Positions 1 to 8,417 of a stretch of 61,886 nt of DNA are shown here, in pieces. The stretch is from a bacterium (GTDB taxonomy: Bacteria; Electryoneota; B3-LCP): the NCBI GenBank assembly GCA_026394195.1, contig JAPKYS010000009.1, positions 1 through 61,886 on the forward strand. Reading direction: 5' to 3'. Below the pieces are notes generated by a model. That model had not been told where the DNA came from. It did not search any database and saw only the letters and a program-made list of their open reading frames with translations. A program made the position numbers and the translations under genes. The stretch's first letter is position 1. Each line of letters starts with the position of its first letter.

Positions 1-136
1 AACGGTAAATTGAAATAATAGGGGTGGAATCCCTTTAAACTTTGGGCAAAACCATCGGGATTGCCAAGTTTTTTCAAAGATCAGAACCAGCACCTGTGAA
101 AGACACTATCCGTTTATAATGGTTGTCGGACAGATA

Positions 137-216
137 CTGAAGAACGGGGCTACGTCTAACTAGCCCCATGAATGGGGCAAAAAAGCAAATCAGGGCGCAC
201 GCAGTGCGCCCCTACA
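137..216. repeat. Composite palindromic intergenic repeat, copy 1
   Basis: Two palindromic pieces lie side by side: a GGGGCT/AGCCCC hairpin preceded by tgaagaacggggct (137-150), and a second hairpin with arms GGGCGCAC/GTGCGCCC followed by CCTACAT (about 192-216). Both kinds of piece recur in the cluster at 19017-19173, where the palindrome is again followed by CCCCTACAT and the phrase tgaagaacggggct recurs. The paired recurrence suggests a mobile or amplified intergenic element (REP/BIME-like), not independent terminators. Confidence 0.55.
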
Positions 217-534
217 TCTCGTGACTCGTGACTACAAGAATATAAGCATGAAAGAGGTCAAAGTCAAGAGGAATTATAAGGGCAGGGAGGATTTTAGGGG
301 GGAAACCACGACCGATAACCGATCCATGATTACCGTCTTCGAAAAACGCGGCTTTAAAATAAATTGCGGGAAGGTTAGTACGGTTGGGGAATATTTCACA
401 TCCTTAAAGGTGAGGTTTAAGGTTGGGGCGAGAAGTACATGTCCGAAGATACAACAAATCTCAAACTACGTCGTTGTTTTTATAACATTTATTGTGTAGT
501 CTATCACAGAAAAGTAAGATTTATTAAAATTTTC

Positions 535-563
535 TTGCTTTTACGTTTTTTTTTTATTATATT
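535..563 (+). promoter_or_regulatory. Candidate sigma-70-type promoter for the lipoprotein/OmcS-like unit
   Basis: TTGCTT and TATATT are separated by 17 bases in an AT-rich stretch. If used, transcription would begin near 570 and leave a ~280-nt leader before the ATG at 852. A weaker alternative is TTGAGG-N17-TTATCT at 700-728. The choice is uncertain. Confidence 0.4.
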
Positions 564-851
564 AATGTCCAAGAAAAACGCAACCCGAACCTCTCTGAGA
601 CCAAAGTACCGGGGATATTCTAGGTCGTTTAGAGCAGAAAATTACACTGATTTTTTTTAGTCCACCCAACAAAATAGCTTCAGGTCTCGTAATCCGAGAT
701 TGAGGCATTCAGTTTATCTTTTTTATCTAAATTATAAGGCGATATCAAAGATCGTGAATTTCTACACAAACAAGTAATCTGTTTTAACGTACTTTCTTAT
801 AAATCCACGTGTGAGTTTAGTTATGGATTCAAGACGGCTGAAAAGTGAAAT

Positions 852-1859
852 ATGGTGCAAGTAAGTAGAGAAAAAAAGGCTGTTGTTACCGTTTTGATTT
901 TTATAGGATTGTTCACGGCCTGTATCGGATCAAGCTCTGCTGGACCGCCCCGCCTGAAATTCCTATTTTCTTTGGGAGCGCCGGGAAGTGATCTTGAATT
1001 TGCGCAACCACAGAGAATCTTTCTGGATGGTAAATTTCATGAATACTATATCACCGATACTGGCCACAACCGTATCGTGATTCTCGATCAGCGTGGTTTC
1101 TATCTCTTTGAAATTGGTGACAACGACAAACTACAATTCCCTCTGGACGTCGTTGTCGATACCTCGGGTTATATTCTGGTTCTGAGCAATTCTTTTAAGG
1201 ATGAGCCGATTCAGGTTTTCGATTACAACGGCGAGTATCTCCATCCATTTCGATTCCTTGGCGGGCCGGATTCCAAGAATTTAGTGATCTGCAGTATGAC
1301 CATTGATCCCAGAAACAACTATTATCTGGCTGACGCTGCCGGGAAGAGGATTTTAGTGTACAATCAGGCGGAAGAGTTTCAATTTGAATTCCCCTTGTTC
1401 CATGATAACGAAGCGGATGCCAGTAATGAGGAACAGGAGATCGGCAGTATTTATTATGGTAACGATCATCTTTATGTACCAATCCCGATGATGGGAATGG
1501 TTTGCAGTTACACGTCTGATGGAACATTCGATAAAACATTTGGCAATCTTGGAGATGGATTCGGGGAATTAAGTTTTCCTATTTCAGTAGCCACGATGAA
1601 TTCAGGAATAGTAGTTTTGGATAAGCATCGTCATACTTTGATTGTCTACGATAATTCCGGTATTCCGAAAGCTGAATTTGGCGGTATGGGGATTGAACCT
1701 GGTTGGTTTTATCACCCCGTCTCTTTATTAGTTGATGATCAAAATCGAGCCTGGGTGGCGCAAGGTTTAGACAATTTGGTTCAAATCCTGCAACTCCCAA
1801 CAGTCGATGAGCCCGCAACTCTCACTGAAGAAAACAAAACGGTAATCAAACAACGATAA
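852..1859 (+). CDS. NHL-type beta-propeller lipoprotein next to OmcS-like cytochrome
   Basis: A 335-residue exported protein. The N-terminus is basic (REKK), followed by a hydrophobic core and a lipobox-like LFTAC with Cys24, so a lipoprotein is likely. From about residue 45 to the end there are NHL/six-bladed propeller repeats with recurring D-x-x-G and I-x-V-x-D patterns (for example IVILDQRGFYLFEIG and IQVFDYNGEYL). It precedes the OmcS-like cytochrome by about 70 bases in the same orientation, so the two are probably co-transcribed. From memory, NHL-repeat genes also neighbour omcS in Geobacter. A role as surface or periplasmic partner in nanowire assembly is inference; no catalytic residues are apparent. 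No strong Shine-Dalgarno sequence precedes the ATG. Confidence 0.8.
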   Translation: MVQVSREKKAVVTVLIFIGLFTACIGSSSAGPPRLKFLFSLGAPGSDLEFAQPQRIFLDGKFHEYYITDTGHNRIVILDQRGFYLFEIGDNDKLQFPLDVVVDTSGYILVLSNSFKDEPIQVFDYNGEYLHPFRFLGGPDSKNLVICSMTIDPRNNYYLADAAGKRILVYNQAEEFQFEFPLFHDNEADASNEEQEIGSIYYGNDHLYVPIPMMGMVCSYTSDGTFDKTFGNLGDGFGELSFPISVATMNSGIVVLDKHRHTLIVYDNSGIPKAEFGGMGIEPGWFYHPVSLLVDDQNRAWVAQGLDNLVQILQLPTVDEPATLTEENKTVIKQR

Positions 1860-1931
1860 GCGTGATTTACAGCGCCGGGGAAAACAGCTGTGGAGGGGAT
1901 GGAAAACATGATACAATTTGAGGAGGACAGT

Positions 1932-3032
1932 ATGCGTAGAGCACTACTAGTGAGTCTAGTGTGTCTAAGCGTCGGCCTGCTAATGACAGGTACAGTTTAT
2001 GCATTCCATGAAAGCGGCGTCGCCCGTTGCTCTGGATGCCACACCATGCACAACAGCCAGAATGGTGTTCCGATTGACACCGCCCATGTTGGCGGTAACC
2101 CCGGACTGCTGATTCGGAACAACTCGACTGACGTCTGCTTAAGCTGCCATGCTCAAACAGCCACCAGCTCGAGTGGTTACAAAGTTTGGTCATTGAATCC
2201 CCTGCAACCGATGATTGCCGGCGGCACCGGTCATGGCGCCGGTGACTTCGTCTTCCAGCAGGAAGACAATATCAACGATGGAAGCAGCGGCGCAACCAGT
2301 CCAATTCCGGGTTACAAATCCGGTCACACCGTCGTTGCTCCCAGCAAAGGCGTTGTTGCCGACCCGACCCTGACGATTGGACCTGGCGGTAACTTCCCGT
2401 CTTCCCAACTCGGCTGCATCAGCTGCCACGATCCTCACGGCAGCGAAGCGTTCCGCATGCTGAATGGCGTTGGCGAGATTTCCGGTCAGTACAGCTACAC
2501 CTTCACGAATGGTGCGCCGGAAGCTGATGGAATCAGTCTGTCTTCTACGGTCGGTGAATCCAACAGCAACCATACAGCTTACAAGAGCGGAATGTCCGAA
2601 TGGTGCGCAAACTGCCACGGCGACTACCACGCCTATCAAGGCAGTGACTATTACCACCCGAGCGGAGTTCCCATGGGGAGCGAATCTGTGCACTACCAAT
2701 ACTACAACGGTACTACACAGTACGAAACGGGTGATCCTGCTACGTCCTACGTTGCAGCCATCGCTTTCGAAGATCCCGACATGACCATTTCCACAACCTC
2801 CGGTCCGGGCAACTCTTCCAAGGTCTCCTGCGTCACTTGCCACCGCGCCCATGCCACTTCTGCTCCGGACGCTGGTCGTTGGGACTTCAATGTGCAGTTC
2901 CTGGCACTGGATGGCGTCGCTTCCGGCTCGCTGCCGATTGCGAATCCCTGGCCGGCATCAGGCGCTGAGCAGCGTTCAGCTTGTAACAAGTGTCACGTCA
3001 AGGATATGCATTCGGAAGGCGCAAATCCCTAA
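1932..3032 (+). CDS. OmcS-like hexahaem c-type cytochrome (candidate extracellular nanowire subunit)
   Basis: A 366-residue cytochrome. I start it at 1932 because AGGAGG (1921-1926) sits just upstream; an upstream in-frame start at 1890 lacks such a site. A Sec signal ends near VYA-FHESG, giving a mature chain of about 342 residues. Six CXXCH motifs start at residues 33, 69, 162, 225, 300 and 351. Flanking segments match remembered Geobacter OmcS: GVARCSGCHTMHNS near the mature N-terminus, CISCHDPHG at haem 3, GMSEWCANCH at haem 4, VSCVTCHRAHA at haem 5 and CNKCH near the C-terminus, with the same order and similar spacing. OmcS polymerises into extracellular haem filaments; that this protein does so is inference. 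It is somewhat shorter than OmcS. A hairpin follows the gene and a new promoter starts the downstream unit, which would allow separate, higher expression. Confidence 0.9.
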   Translation: MRRALLVSLVCLSVGLLMTGTVYAFHESGVARCSGCHTMHNSQNGVPIDTAHVGGNPGLLIRNNSTDVCLSCHAQTATSSSGYKVWSLNPLQPMIAGGTGHGAGDFVFQQEDNINDGSSGATSPIPGYKSGHTVVAPSKGVVADPTLTIGPGGNFPSSQLGCISCHDPHGSEAFRMLNGVGEISGQYSYTFTNGAPEADGISLSSTVGESNSNHTAYKSGMSEWCANCHGDYHAYQGSDYYHPSGVPMGSESVHYQYYNGTTQYETGDPATSYVAAIAFEDPDMTISTTSGPGNSSKVSCVTCHRAHATSAPDAGRWDFNVQFLALDGVASGSLPIANPWPASGAEQRSACNKCHVKDMHSEGANP

Positions 3033-3075
3033 TCCAAACCTGAACACGAAAAACGATTCAATCTGAATCCGATCC

Positions 3076-3115
3076 GAACAGGTCGGTAACTGGACAACCA
3101 GATGCCGACCTGTTC
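3076..3115 (+). terminator. Hairpin after the OmcS-like gene
   Basis: An 11-bp perfect stem (GAACAGGTCGG with CCGACCTGTTC) encloses an 18-base loop, 43 bases past the stop codon. The T-run is weak (TTGCATT), so it may act as a partial terminator or an mRNA-stabilising hairpin separating the cytochrome message from the next genes. Confidence 0.55.
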
Positions 3116-3156
3116 TTGCATTAGAAGGACGGATTCTGCAAAGTAGCTCAAAAGAT

Positions 3157-3185
3157 TTGACTATCGGGAAGAAATTGATTATATT
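3157..3185 (+). promoter_or_regulatory. Promoter of the 3213-14588 electron-transfer operon
   Basis: TTGACT and TATATT are separated by exactly 17 bases. Predicted transcription starts near 3192, about 20 bases before the ATG at 3213. This near-consensus site lies between the OmcS-like gene and the remaining genes, so the latter can be transcribed independently. Confidence 0.75.
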
Positions 3186-3212
3186 AAATTTTGATCCACC
3201 GGAACGTCAGCA

Positions 3213-4598
3213 ATGAGCCAACGCAACTCCGCTTTCAAAGTCATCTTGTCGCTGTCAGCGCTGCTTCTTTTAGCAGCTCTGGTCGCCGCTCAGAATCAAA
3301 TGGGGCAGCTATCTATTTTTCTCGTGAACTTTTCTGAACTGACCCAGAAACCTGTCGTTAAAATCGAAAAAATGATTTTGCACAGCAGTTCGACTGAGAG
3401 TCCTTTAGAGGTGATAGATCCACAAATTGACCTGAGCTCGAATATACTTTCGCAAATTCTGGTGGCGCAGTCTTACATCCATCCCGAAGAGTATGGATCA
3501 TTATCCTTCGAATTGTCCTGGGGAGGTCCACCCCAGCTCATTGATTCAACTACATCAGAGCAGCGACAGACCATCGAGATGCCTGTGAACGCCATCGTGC
3601 GTTCTGCATCTGCTGAGACAATTTTTTTAGAGATCAGCCTGCAGCTCTCAGATGATAGTCCGCCGGCAATTCAATTCCATTTTGAACAAATCTTCAAGAA
3701 GACTCCACCGCCTTCTGCCCTGGGATTTGTATCAAACCAAGGTTCGGATAACGTATCTTATTTCGATCGTTCCGCAGGCGAAGTCGTAGGGAGTATTCTG
3801 GTCGGAAAAGCGCCGCGAGGTATGGCAATTCTCCCAACTAAGAATCGTCTCTTCGTCGCCAACTCGAGCGATAATTCCATCAGTGTCATCGATGTTCAAA
3901 CACTGCAGGTGGTAAGCACGATCAATCTCGATTTTGGCGATGAACCGGAGGCTCTCTGCATATCCAGAGATGAACGTTGGCTTTGCGTTGCCAATCGTGG
4001 CTCAAATAGCGCCAGCGTCATCGACATTCGCTCATTAACCATGGCCGGGAAAATCGGCGTAGGGATAGCGCCGGTGGATATTGCCGCGGATCCAAACTCC
4101 GATCAGATCTACGTCGTCAACAATTTATCCAACGACGTCTCCATTTTTCAACCCGATAATCTAGGCGAGGTCTTTACGGTATTCGTAGGATCCTCGCCAA
4201 CCTGTATAGATTTCGATCGTAAACAGAAAGCCGCCTATGTGGCGGTTTCCAGATCAGGCAAGATCGTCAGAATTGATACTGTTCAGAAATTGGTGACCAC
4301 CAATTATAACACGGCGCAATCGATTCAGAGTATGTTCTTCGATGAGTTTTCAGGCGATCTTTATTGTTCGGTCAGCGAATCAAGAAGCCTTTCGATCTTC
4401 CGTCCGGCGTTGAATCTGGAAATAAACGAGATCAGCACGGTGGAAATACCTTTTAAATTGGCCATAGATTCTGAGAAAACCGGGATTTATTTGACCAATC
4501 CCCAGGCAAATTGTATTACCATGATCAACAGGACGTCCGGAAATTTAACCCGCTTCGTCGCGTCGGGACTGAACCCTTATATGGTTGTTTTTCCATGA
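3213..4598 (+). CDS. Secreted YVTN-type beta-propeller protein
   Basis: A 461-residue exported protein with a signal peptide ending near LVAA-QNQ. Residues about 30-165 form an unrecognised, probably beta-rich domain. From about 170 onwards there are seven-bladed YVTN-like repeats, such as LFVANSSDNSISVIDV, LCVANRGSNSASVIDI and IYVVNNLSNDVSIFQP. It is the first gene behind the promoter at 3157 and is followed 14 bases later by the outer-membrane barrel gene. Propellers of this type often act as surface-binding or scaffold modules; a structural role at the cell surface is inferred. No enzyme motif is visible. Confidence 0.8.
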   Translation: MSQRNSAFKVILSLSALLLLAALVAAQNQMGQLSIFLVNFSELTQKPVVKIEKMILHSSSTESPLEVIDPQIDLSSNILSQILVAQSYIHPEEYGSLSFELSWGGPPQLIDSTTSEQRQTIEMPVNAIVRSASAETIFLEISLQLSDDSPPAIQFHFEQIFKKTPPPSALGFVSNQGSDNVSYFDRSAGEVVGSILVGKAPRGMAILPTKNRLFVANSSDNSISVIDVQTLQVVSTINLDFGDEPEALCISRDERWLCVANRGSNSASVIDIRSLTMAGKIGVGIAPVDIAADPNSDQIYVVNNLSNDVSIFQPDNLGEVFTVFVGSSPTCIDFDRKQKAAYVAVSRSGKIVRIDTVQKLVTTNYNTAQSIQSMFFDEFSGDLYCSVSESRSLSIFRPALNLEINEISTVEIPFKLAIDSEKTGIYLTNPQANCITMINRTSGNLTRFVASGLNPYMVVFP

Positions 4599-4612
4599 AC
4601 GAGGGACCTTTG

Positions 4613-6718
4613 ATGCTTCAGAACAGGCGGCCGGATTTTTCTTCATCCGGAAGACGTTATCTATTGACTCTCTGGATCTGCGTCCTATTGATCCCGGCAG
4701 GCAGGGTTTGGGGATTGGAAAACTTCAACGGTAGTTTGCGTCTTTTAGGTACTTCTAATAAAATTGACAGTGTCAAGTCGGAATCGCTGGATCAACAATT
4801 CAACCTAAATTATAATCGGGCGCTATTACCGTATTTGACCGCGCGGCTATCGCTGAACTATCAAACCTTGCAGACCTACCAGAAACCGAATCCCGATCAT
4901 TGGCATCAGGAATTAGGACCATCAGGCGATCTGTTCTATTCCAACCCTTTATTCTCAGCAGGCGCCAACTATCGTTACTGGCAGGTCCGTGATCGCGTTG
5001 CCAGCAATAATTCCTTATCGAGAAGCACAGGTATCTATTTACGCACAAAATTTGTGAACCTTCCACAGAGCAACCTGCAATTTGATTGGAACCGATTGGC
5101 GAGCAATTCCGGTTACACACCACTCGATAATGAAGAGAAACGTTTCAGTTACAACTCGTCGTACTCCTATGGTTCCGCCAGCGCTTTTTACGGTTACTCA
5201 AATCGATTTTTCAAAAACCGCATCAATGAGGTCAGTGAAAAATTAAAGCAACACATCTTTCGCTTCGACTACGGCAACAACTTTTTCCACCAACGGTTGC
5301 GAGTTTCCGGGGACTATCTTTTCACCTCGACCCGACGTGAGGAAAACAACGGCACCAATCTTCAGACCTTGATTCAATTGGCGCCGGTGGTTGGGTTATA
5401 CAAATTCGACGATACACCAGAAATTGGGGCACTGGATACCTTGGCTGAGTTAATCGATAACAACCTGACGGATCCGACTTCTCCGGTTATCGACATCGGT
5501 GGTGTTCAAGTGGATAAAAACATCGGTTTTGATCTGGGACTTCCTCGTACTATCAGTCAAATTTACATTATCACGGATCGCCAGTCGGGGGATCAGGTTT
5601 CCTGGAAAGTCTACATCAGCGATGATAATTTGCAGTGGTCATCGATTGAAGGGGCATCCCCGTCCACATTCAACCTCTCTTATAAGCGATACGAAATCAT
5701 CTTCTCCGCTACACAGTCGAGGTATTTTAAGGTCGTGAACTCCGGGCTTAACGATCAAGTTGAAGTCTATGTGACCGAGATCCAGGCGTTCATGAATTCA
5801 GGGTTGGAAGGAACTCTCCCCAACAAGACTCAAAATCACCAGGTTTCGGCTAACGTATCCTACAAAATTCTGACCAACCTGCAAACTACGATCGATGGAC
5901 TCTGGGGGACCACACTGGAAAACAACACGGGTCTGCAGAGAAAGGATCTGAACGTCACCGGGACGATCTCCTATAAACCCTCTTCCATCATTACTACGGT
6001 GGGAAGGTACAGGCATTCGATCACGAATTATCAGAGTAATTTGGTATTGAACCAAAAGTCAGATATTTATTCCGTGCATTTTCTCGCTAATCCACTGAAG
6101 ACGGTTGAACTTTCCCTCTCAGGTTCACATTCCGACGTCTTCGAGAATAACCTCTTAGACCAGAAACTCAACTCAGCTCTTTTTCATACGTCGGCTCTAC
6201 TGCTGCCCAAACTATCTGTCTTGACCGAGGTTGAATTTTCTCGGAACGAACGACCCCAGGAAAACAGCAGCCTCGATTCCTGGACATATCGGGTAGCGGC
6301 AGACGCTTCACCCTATCAGAATCTCAACGTGGTTATTAACTATACACAACAGATCTATTCGACTGCCCTGGCTTATCTGTCCGGACGAAGGCACGAAATT
6401 GACGTTTACTTCACCGGCAGATTGACGAGCAGCCTTTTTCTCAGAGGTGAATGGCTTTATAATAAAGAATCCACCAGCGAGAATCTTCTACAGGATTATT
6501 CATTAAGCTGGAATTTAACCGATCGAATATCTGCTGACTTTGGCGTGCGGCAGCAAGAGACTTTCCATATCAATAAGACTCAGAGTTTGAATCTGCAGGC
6601 AAACTACGCCTTCAGCACTCGGAGCAATACCTTTATCGCCATCACGAATAATAAAATATCCGGTTATACACAACAAAAAACAACCTCGTTGCAAGCAGGT
6701 CTCAATACCAGTTTCTAA
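4613..6718 (+). CDS. Large outer-membrane beta-barrel with embedded discoidin-like (F5/8 type C) domain
   Basis: About 701 residues. Start 4613 is favoured by GAGGGA at 4601-4606; an alternative ATG at 4595 overlaps the preceding stop (ATGA). A signal sequence (LLTLWICVLLIPAG) is followed by alternating hydrophobic and aromatic beta-strands over most of the length. The chain ends in phenylalanine (AGLNTSF), as barrels typically do. Around residues 260-395 the barrel pattern is interrupted by an F5/8 type C-like fold: IGFDLGLPRTISQIYI, then WKVYISDDNLQW, then SRYFKVV. The size is comparable to the porin sheaths of porin-cytochrome conduits (MtrB/PioB-like), but I see no specific sequence match, so that role is inferred from the cytochrome neighbours. 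The inserted domain could be extracellular and bind glycans or a mineral surface. Confidence 0.7.
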   Translation: MLQNRRPDFSSSGRRYLLTLWICVLLIPAGRVWGLENFNGSLRLLGTSNKIDSVKSESLDQQFNLNYNRALLPYLTARLSLNYQTLQTYQKPNPDHWHQELGPSGDLFYSNPLFSAGANYRYWQVRDRVASNNSLSRSTGIYLRTKFVNLPQSNLQFDWNRLASNSGYTPLDNEEKRFSYNSSYSYGSASAFYGYSNRFFKNRINEVSEKLKQHIFRFDYGNNFFHQRLRVSGDYLFTSTRREENNGTNLQTLIQLAPVVGLYKFDDTPEIGALDTLAELIDNNLTDPTSPVIDIGGVQVDKNIGFDLGLPRTISQIYIITDRQSGDQVSWKVYISDDNLQWSSIEGASPSTFNLSYKRYEIIFSATQSRYFKVVNSGLNDQVEVYVTEIQAFMNSGLEGTLPNKTQNHQVSANVSYKILTNLQTTIDGLWGTTLENNTGLQRKDLNVTGTISYKPSSIITTVGRYRHSITNYQSNLVLNQKSDIYSVHFLANPLKTVELSLSGSHSDVFENNLLDQKLNSALFHTSALLLPKLSVLTEVEFSRNERPQENSSLDSWTYRVAADASPYQNLNVVINYTQQIYSTALAYLSGRRHEIDVYFTGRLTSSLFLRGEWLYNKESTSENLLQDYSLSWNLTDRISADFGVRQQETFHINKTQSLNLQANYAFSTRSNTFIAITNNKISGYTQQKTTSLQAGLNTSF

Positions 6719-6728
6719 AGGTGACTTC

Positions 6729-7307
6729 ATGACGAAATCCAAAGCGTTAAGCGCATTTCTGGCGCTGACGGGCATAAGCTTGATCTGGATGAGTGGTTGC
6801 AGTGGACCCACTGTCTTTCTTGATCGCTCCTACGACTTCAATTTTATCGGGCGTGTTGCCGTCATCCCCTTTGATAATCTGTCCAACTCGCAGGGAGCCG
6901 GTAAGCAGGCGACGCTGATCTTTATCACGGAACTGTTGGCGACCGAGACCTTTGCCGTCGTCGAACCCGGGGAAACCGCCAAAGCACTAAATGAGATCAA
7001 TGCGGGCAAATCCATGTCGCTGGATCTGGACCAGATGGTTAAACTTGGGAAAAGGTTGAATGTACAGGGATTGATTATTGGCACAGTGAGTGAATCCAGC
7101 AGTCTCCGCAGCGGTGGCGTCACCGTACCCGTTATCACGATGGATTTGCGCTTGGTTGAGACAGAGACTGGTAGTACCGTATGGTCAGCCGGCAGAACGG
7201 TGGGGCGTCCCAGTTTGGTATCGATCCTATTCGGGATCGGGGGCAAGTCAACAAGCGAAACTATGCAAGCCTGTGTGCGTTCACTTCTAAAGACCCTCAT
7301 TAAGTAA
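6729..7307 (+). CDS. CsgG/GNA1162-like lipoprotein
   Basis: A 192-residue lipoprotein: hydrophobic N-terminus then MSGC-SGP as the lipobox (Cys23). The body matches the CsgG N-terminal/GNA1162 fold: VAVIPFDNLSN, a helix with LATETFAVVE, then GKRLNVQGLIIGTVSE and a final strand MDLRLVETETG. CsgG forms the outer-membrane secretion pore for curli; related lipoproteins such as LpoB act as periplasmic adaptors. It is shorter than CsgG, and I see no clear transmembrane hairpins, so it may be an adaptor. It lies 10 bases after the barrel gene and 17 before a second CsgG-like gene, with tight operon spacing. Confidence 0.7.
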   Translation: MTKSKALSAFLALTGISLIWMSGCSGPTVFLDRSYDFNFIGRVAVIPFDNLSNSQGAGKQATLIFITELLATETFAVVEPGETAKALNEINAGKSMSLDLDQMVKLGKRLNVQGLIIGTVSESSSLRSGGVTVPVITMDLRLVETETGSTVWSAGRTVGRPSLVSILFGIGGKSTSETMQACVRSLLKTLIK

Positions 7308-7323
7308 ATTCAGCGGTAATACA

Positions 7324-8412
7324 GTGAGACGAACACCCTGTTTTAAAGCAATTCTATTCTTGTCGATCCTCTGCGCCGTCAAATTCAGCAGCGGGCAATC
7401 GACTGCAGGCGACCAATACGCAAATAGAATTATTCTGCTGCCCTTTCAAAACCTGAGCGGCGTTTCTGATGCCAAATTGGTGATCATGTCCGCTATCAGG
7501 GAAAAGCTCCGGAAAGCAGGGTTTAATCCAGTATCCGACAGCTTATTATCGCCGGCTCTGCGTAAATATCGTCTCCGCGACACCAGTCAGCTCAGCGCGG
7601 CAGAGTCAGACTCTCTCAGTAAGAATCTCGACACACCATGGATTGTCTTAGGATCCATTGACTACTATAGCGACCAGGAGAATTTTGAGGTTGGGCTTTC
7701 TTTCAGGCTATTCGACAGCCGCACTCATCGGATTGTCTGGGCAGATTCCCGATGTTCCTCGCGCGATGATCATATTAAAATCCTGGGAATTCGCGCGGTT
7801 GAATCTTTAACGCAATTGATCGATCTGGAAATAGAGAGCGCAATAACGTCTCTGGTGCAACGGCGCCAGGCGATGGGAGGGTTCACAGACTACCAGAATA
7901 CACAAAATAGTAATCAACCGGTGGTTTTTCTCATCCCATTCGGAAACGTCACTGAATCAGCAGTAACCAGTAAAATCTTCGATCATTATCTTCTTTCAGC
8001 GCTGGTCCGCCACGGTTATAATGTTATTGAACCTGGAATCGTTAACCATGAATTATATTTGAAGCAGTTGCTGCTCAAAGGAGAAATCGATCAGCAGACA
8101 CTGATTGAATTAGGTCAAAAATTCTCTGCCGGCTATTGTATGACAGGGTTGCTGAGCCGATATGGTTCGGTATACAATCCCGATATGGGAAACATCCCCG
8201 ATCTCGAAGTTGAGACGAGAATGTTGGTTGCCGTTTCGGCGAGGATCTGTTGGGCGCAGAAGATTGAGCGATCCGGAAGCGACGGCAGAAAGATCTTCCA
8301 GATCGGACAAATCCACACCTATGGCGCACTATTCAATGCAACTCTCGATGAAATGCTCGATTCACTTCCCACGAAAACCATCGCAGAAAAATCTGAAACC
8401 ACCGGAAACTGA
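7324..8412 (+). CDS. Secreted protein with two CsgG-like domains
   Basis: A 362-residue protein starting with GTG at 7324. A signal peptide ends near FSSG-QST. Two similar halves follow: residues about 35-180 (IILLPFQNLSG ... IVLGSIDYYSD) and about 195-345 (VFLIPFGNVTE ... YCMTGLLSRYG). Each resembles the alpha/beta CsgG-like fold of the preceding lipoprotein. The tandem arrangement suggests that it works with the upstream protein. The function is unknown; assembly or export of the extracellular cytochrome or propeller proteins is a context-based guess. The gene ends 5 bases before the SurA-like gene. Confidence 0.6.
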   Translation: MRRTPCFKAILFLSILCAVKFSSGQSTAGDQYANRIILLPFQNLSGVSDAKLVIMSAIREKLRKAGFNPVSDSLLSPALRKYRLRDTSQLSAAESDSLSKNLDTPWIVLGSIDYYSDQENFEVGLSFRLFDSRTHRIVWADSRCSSRDDHIKILGIRAVESLTQLIDLEIESAITSLVQRRQAMGGFTDYQNTQNSNQPVVFLIPFGNVTESAVTSKIFDHYLLSALVRHGYNVIEPGIVNHELYLKQLLLKGEIDQQTLIELGQKFSAGYCMTGLLSRYGSVYNPDMGNIPDLEVETRMLVAVSARICWAQKIERSGSDGRKIFQIGQIHTYGALFNATLDEMLDSLPTKTIAEKSETTGN

Positions 8413-8417
8413 CCTCA

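Larger units (their letters stand above)
1..850. other. AT-rich intergenic region without a convincing gene
   Basis: I see no credible gene here. The short open frames at 221-499 and 439-660 lack ribosome-binding sites, family resemblance and normal composition. The stretch holds a palindromic repeat (about 137-216) and, further on, a candidate promoter for the lipoprotein gene at 852. The 3' part (about 480-850) is strongly AT-rich with long T runs. A small hairpin (TCTCG/CGAGA) lies near 685-699. A leader of roughly 280 nt would precede the gene at 852 if the promoter at 535-563 is the one used; I matched no known riboswitch by eye. Confidence 0.6.

Noticed and set aside
221..660. Two overlapping short open frames of 92 and 73 codons
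   Set aside because: No ribosome-binding site, no family resemblance, atypical composition in AT-rich DNA next to palindromic repeats.
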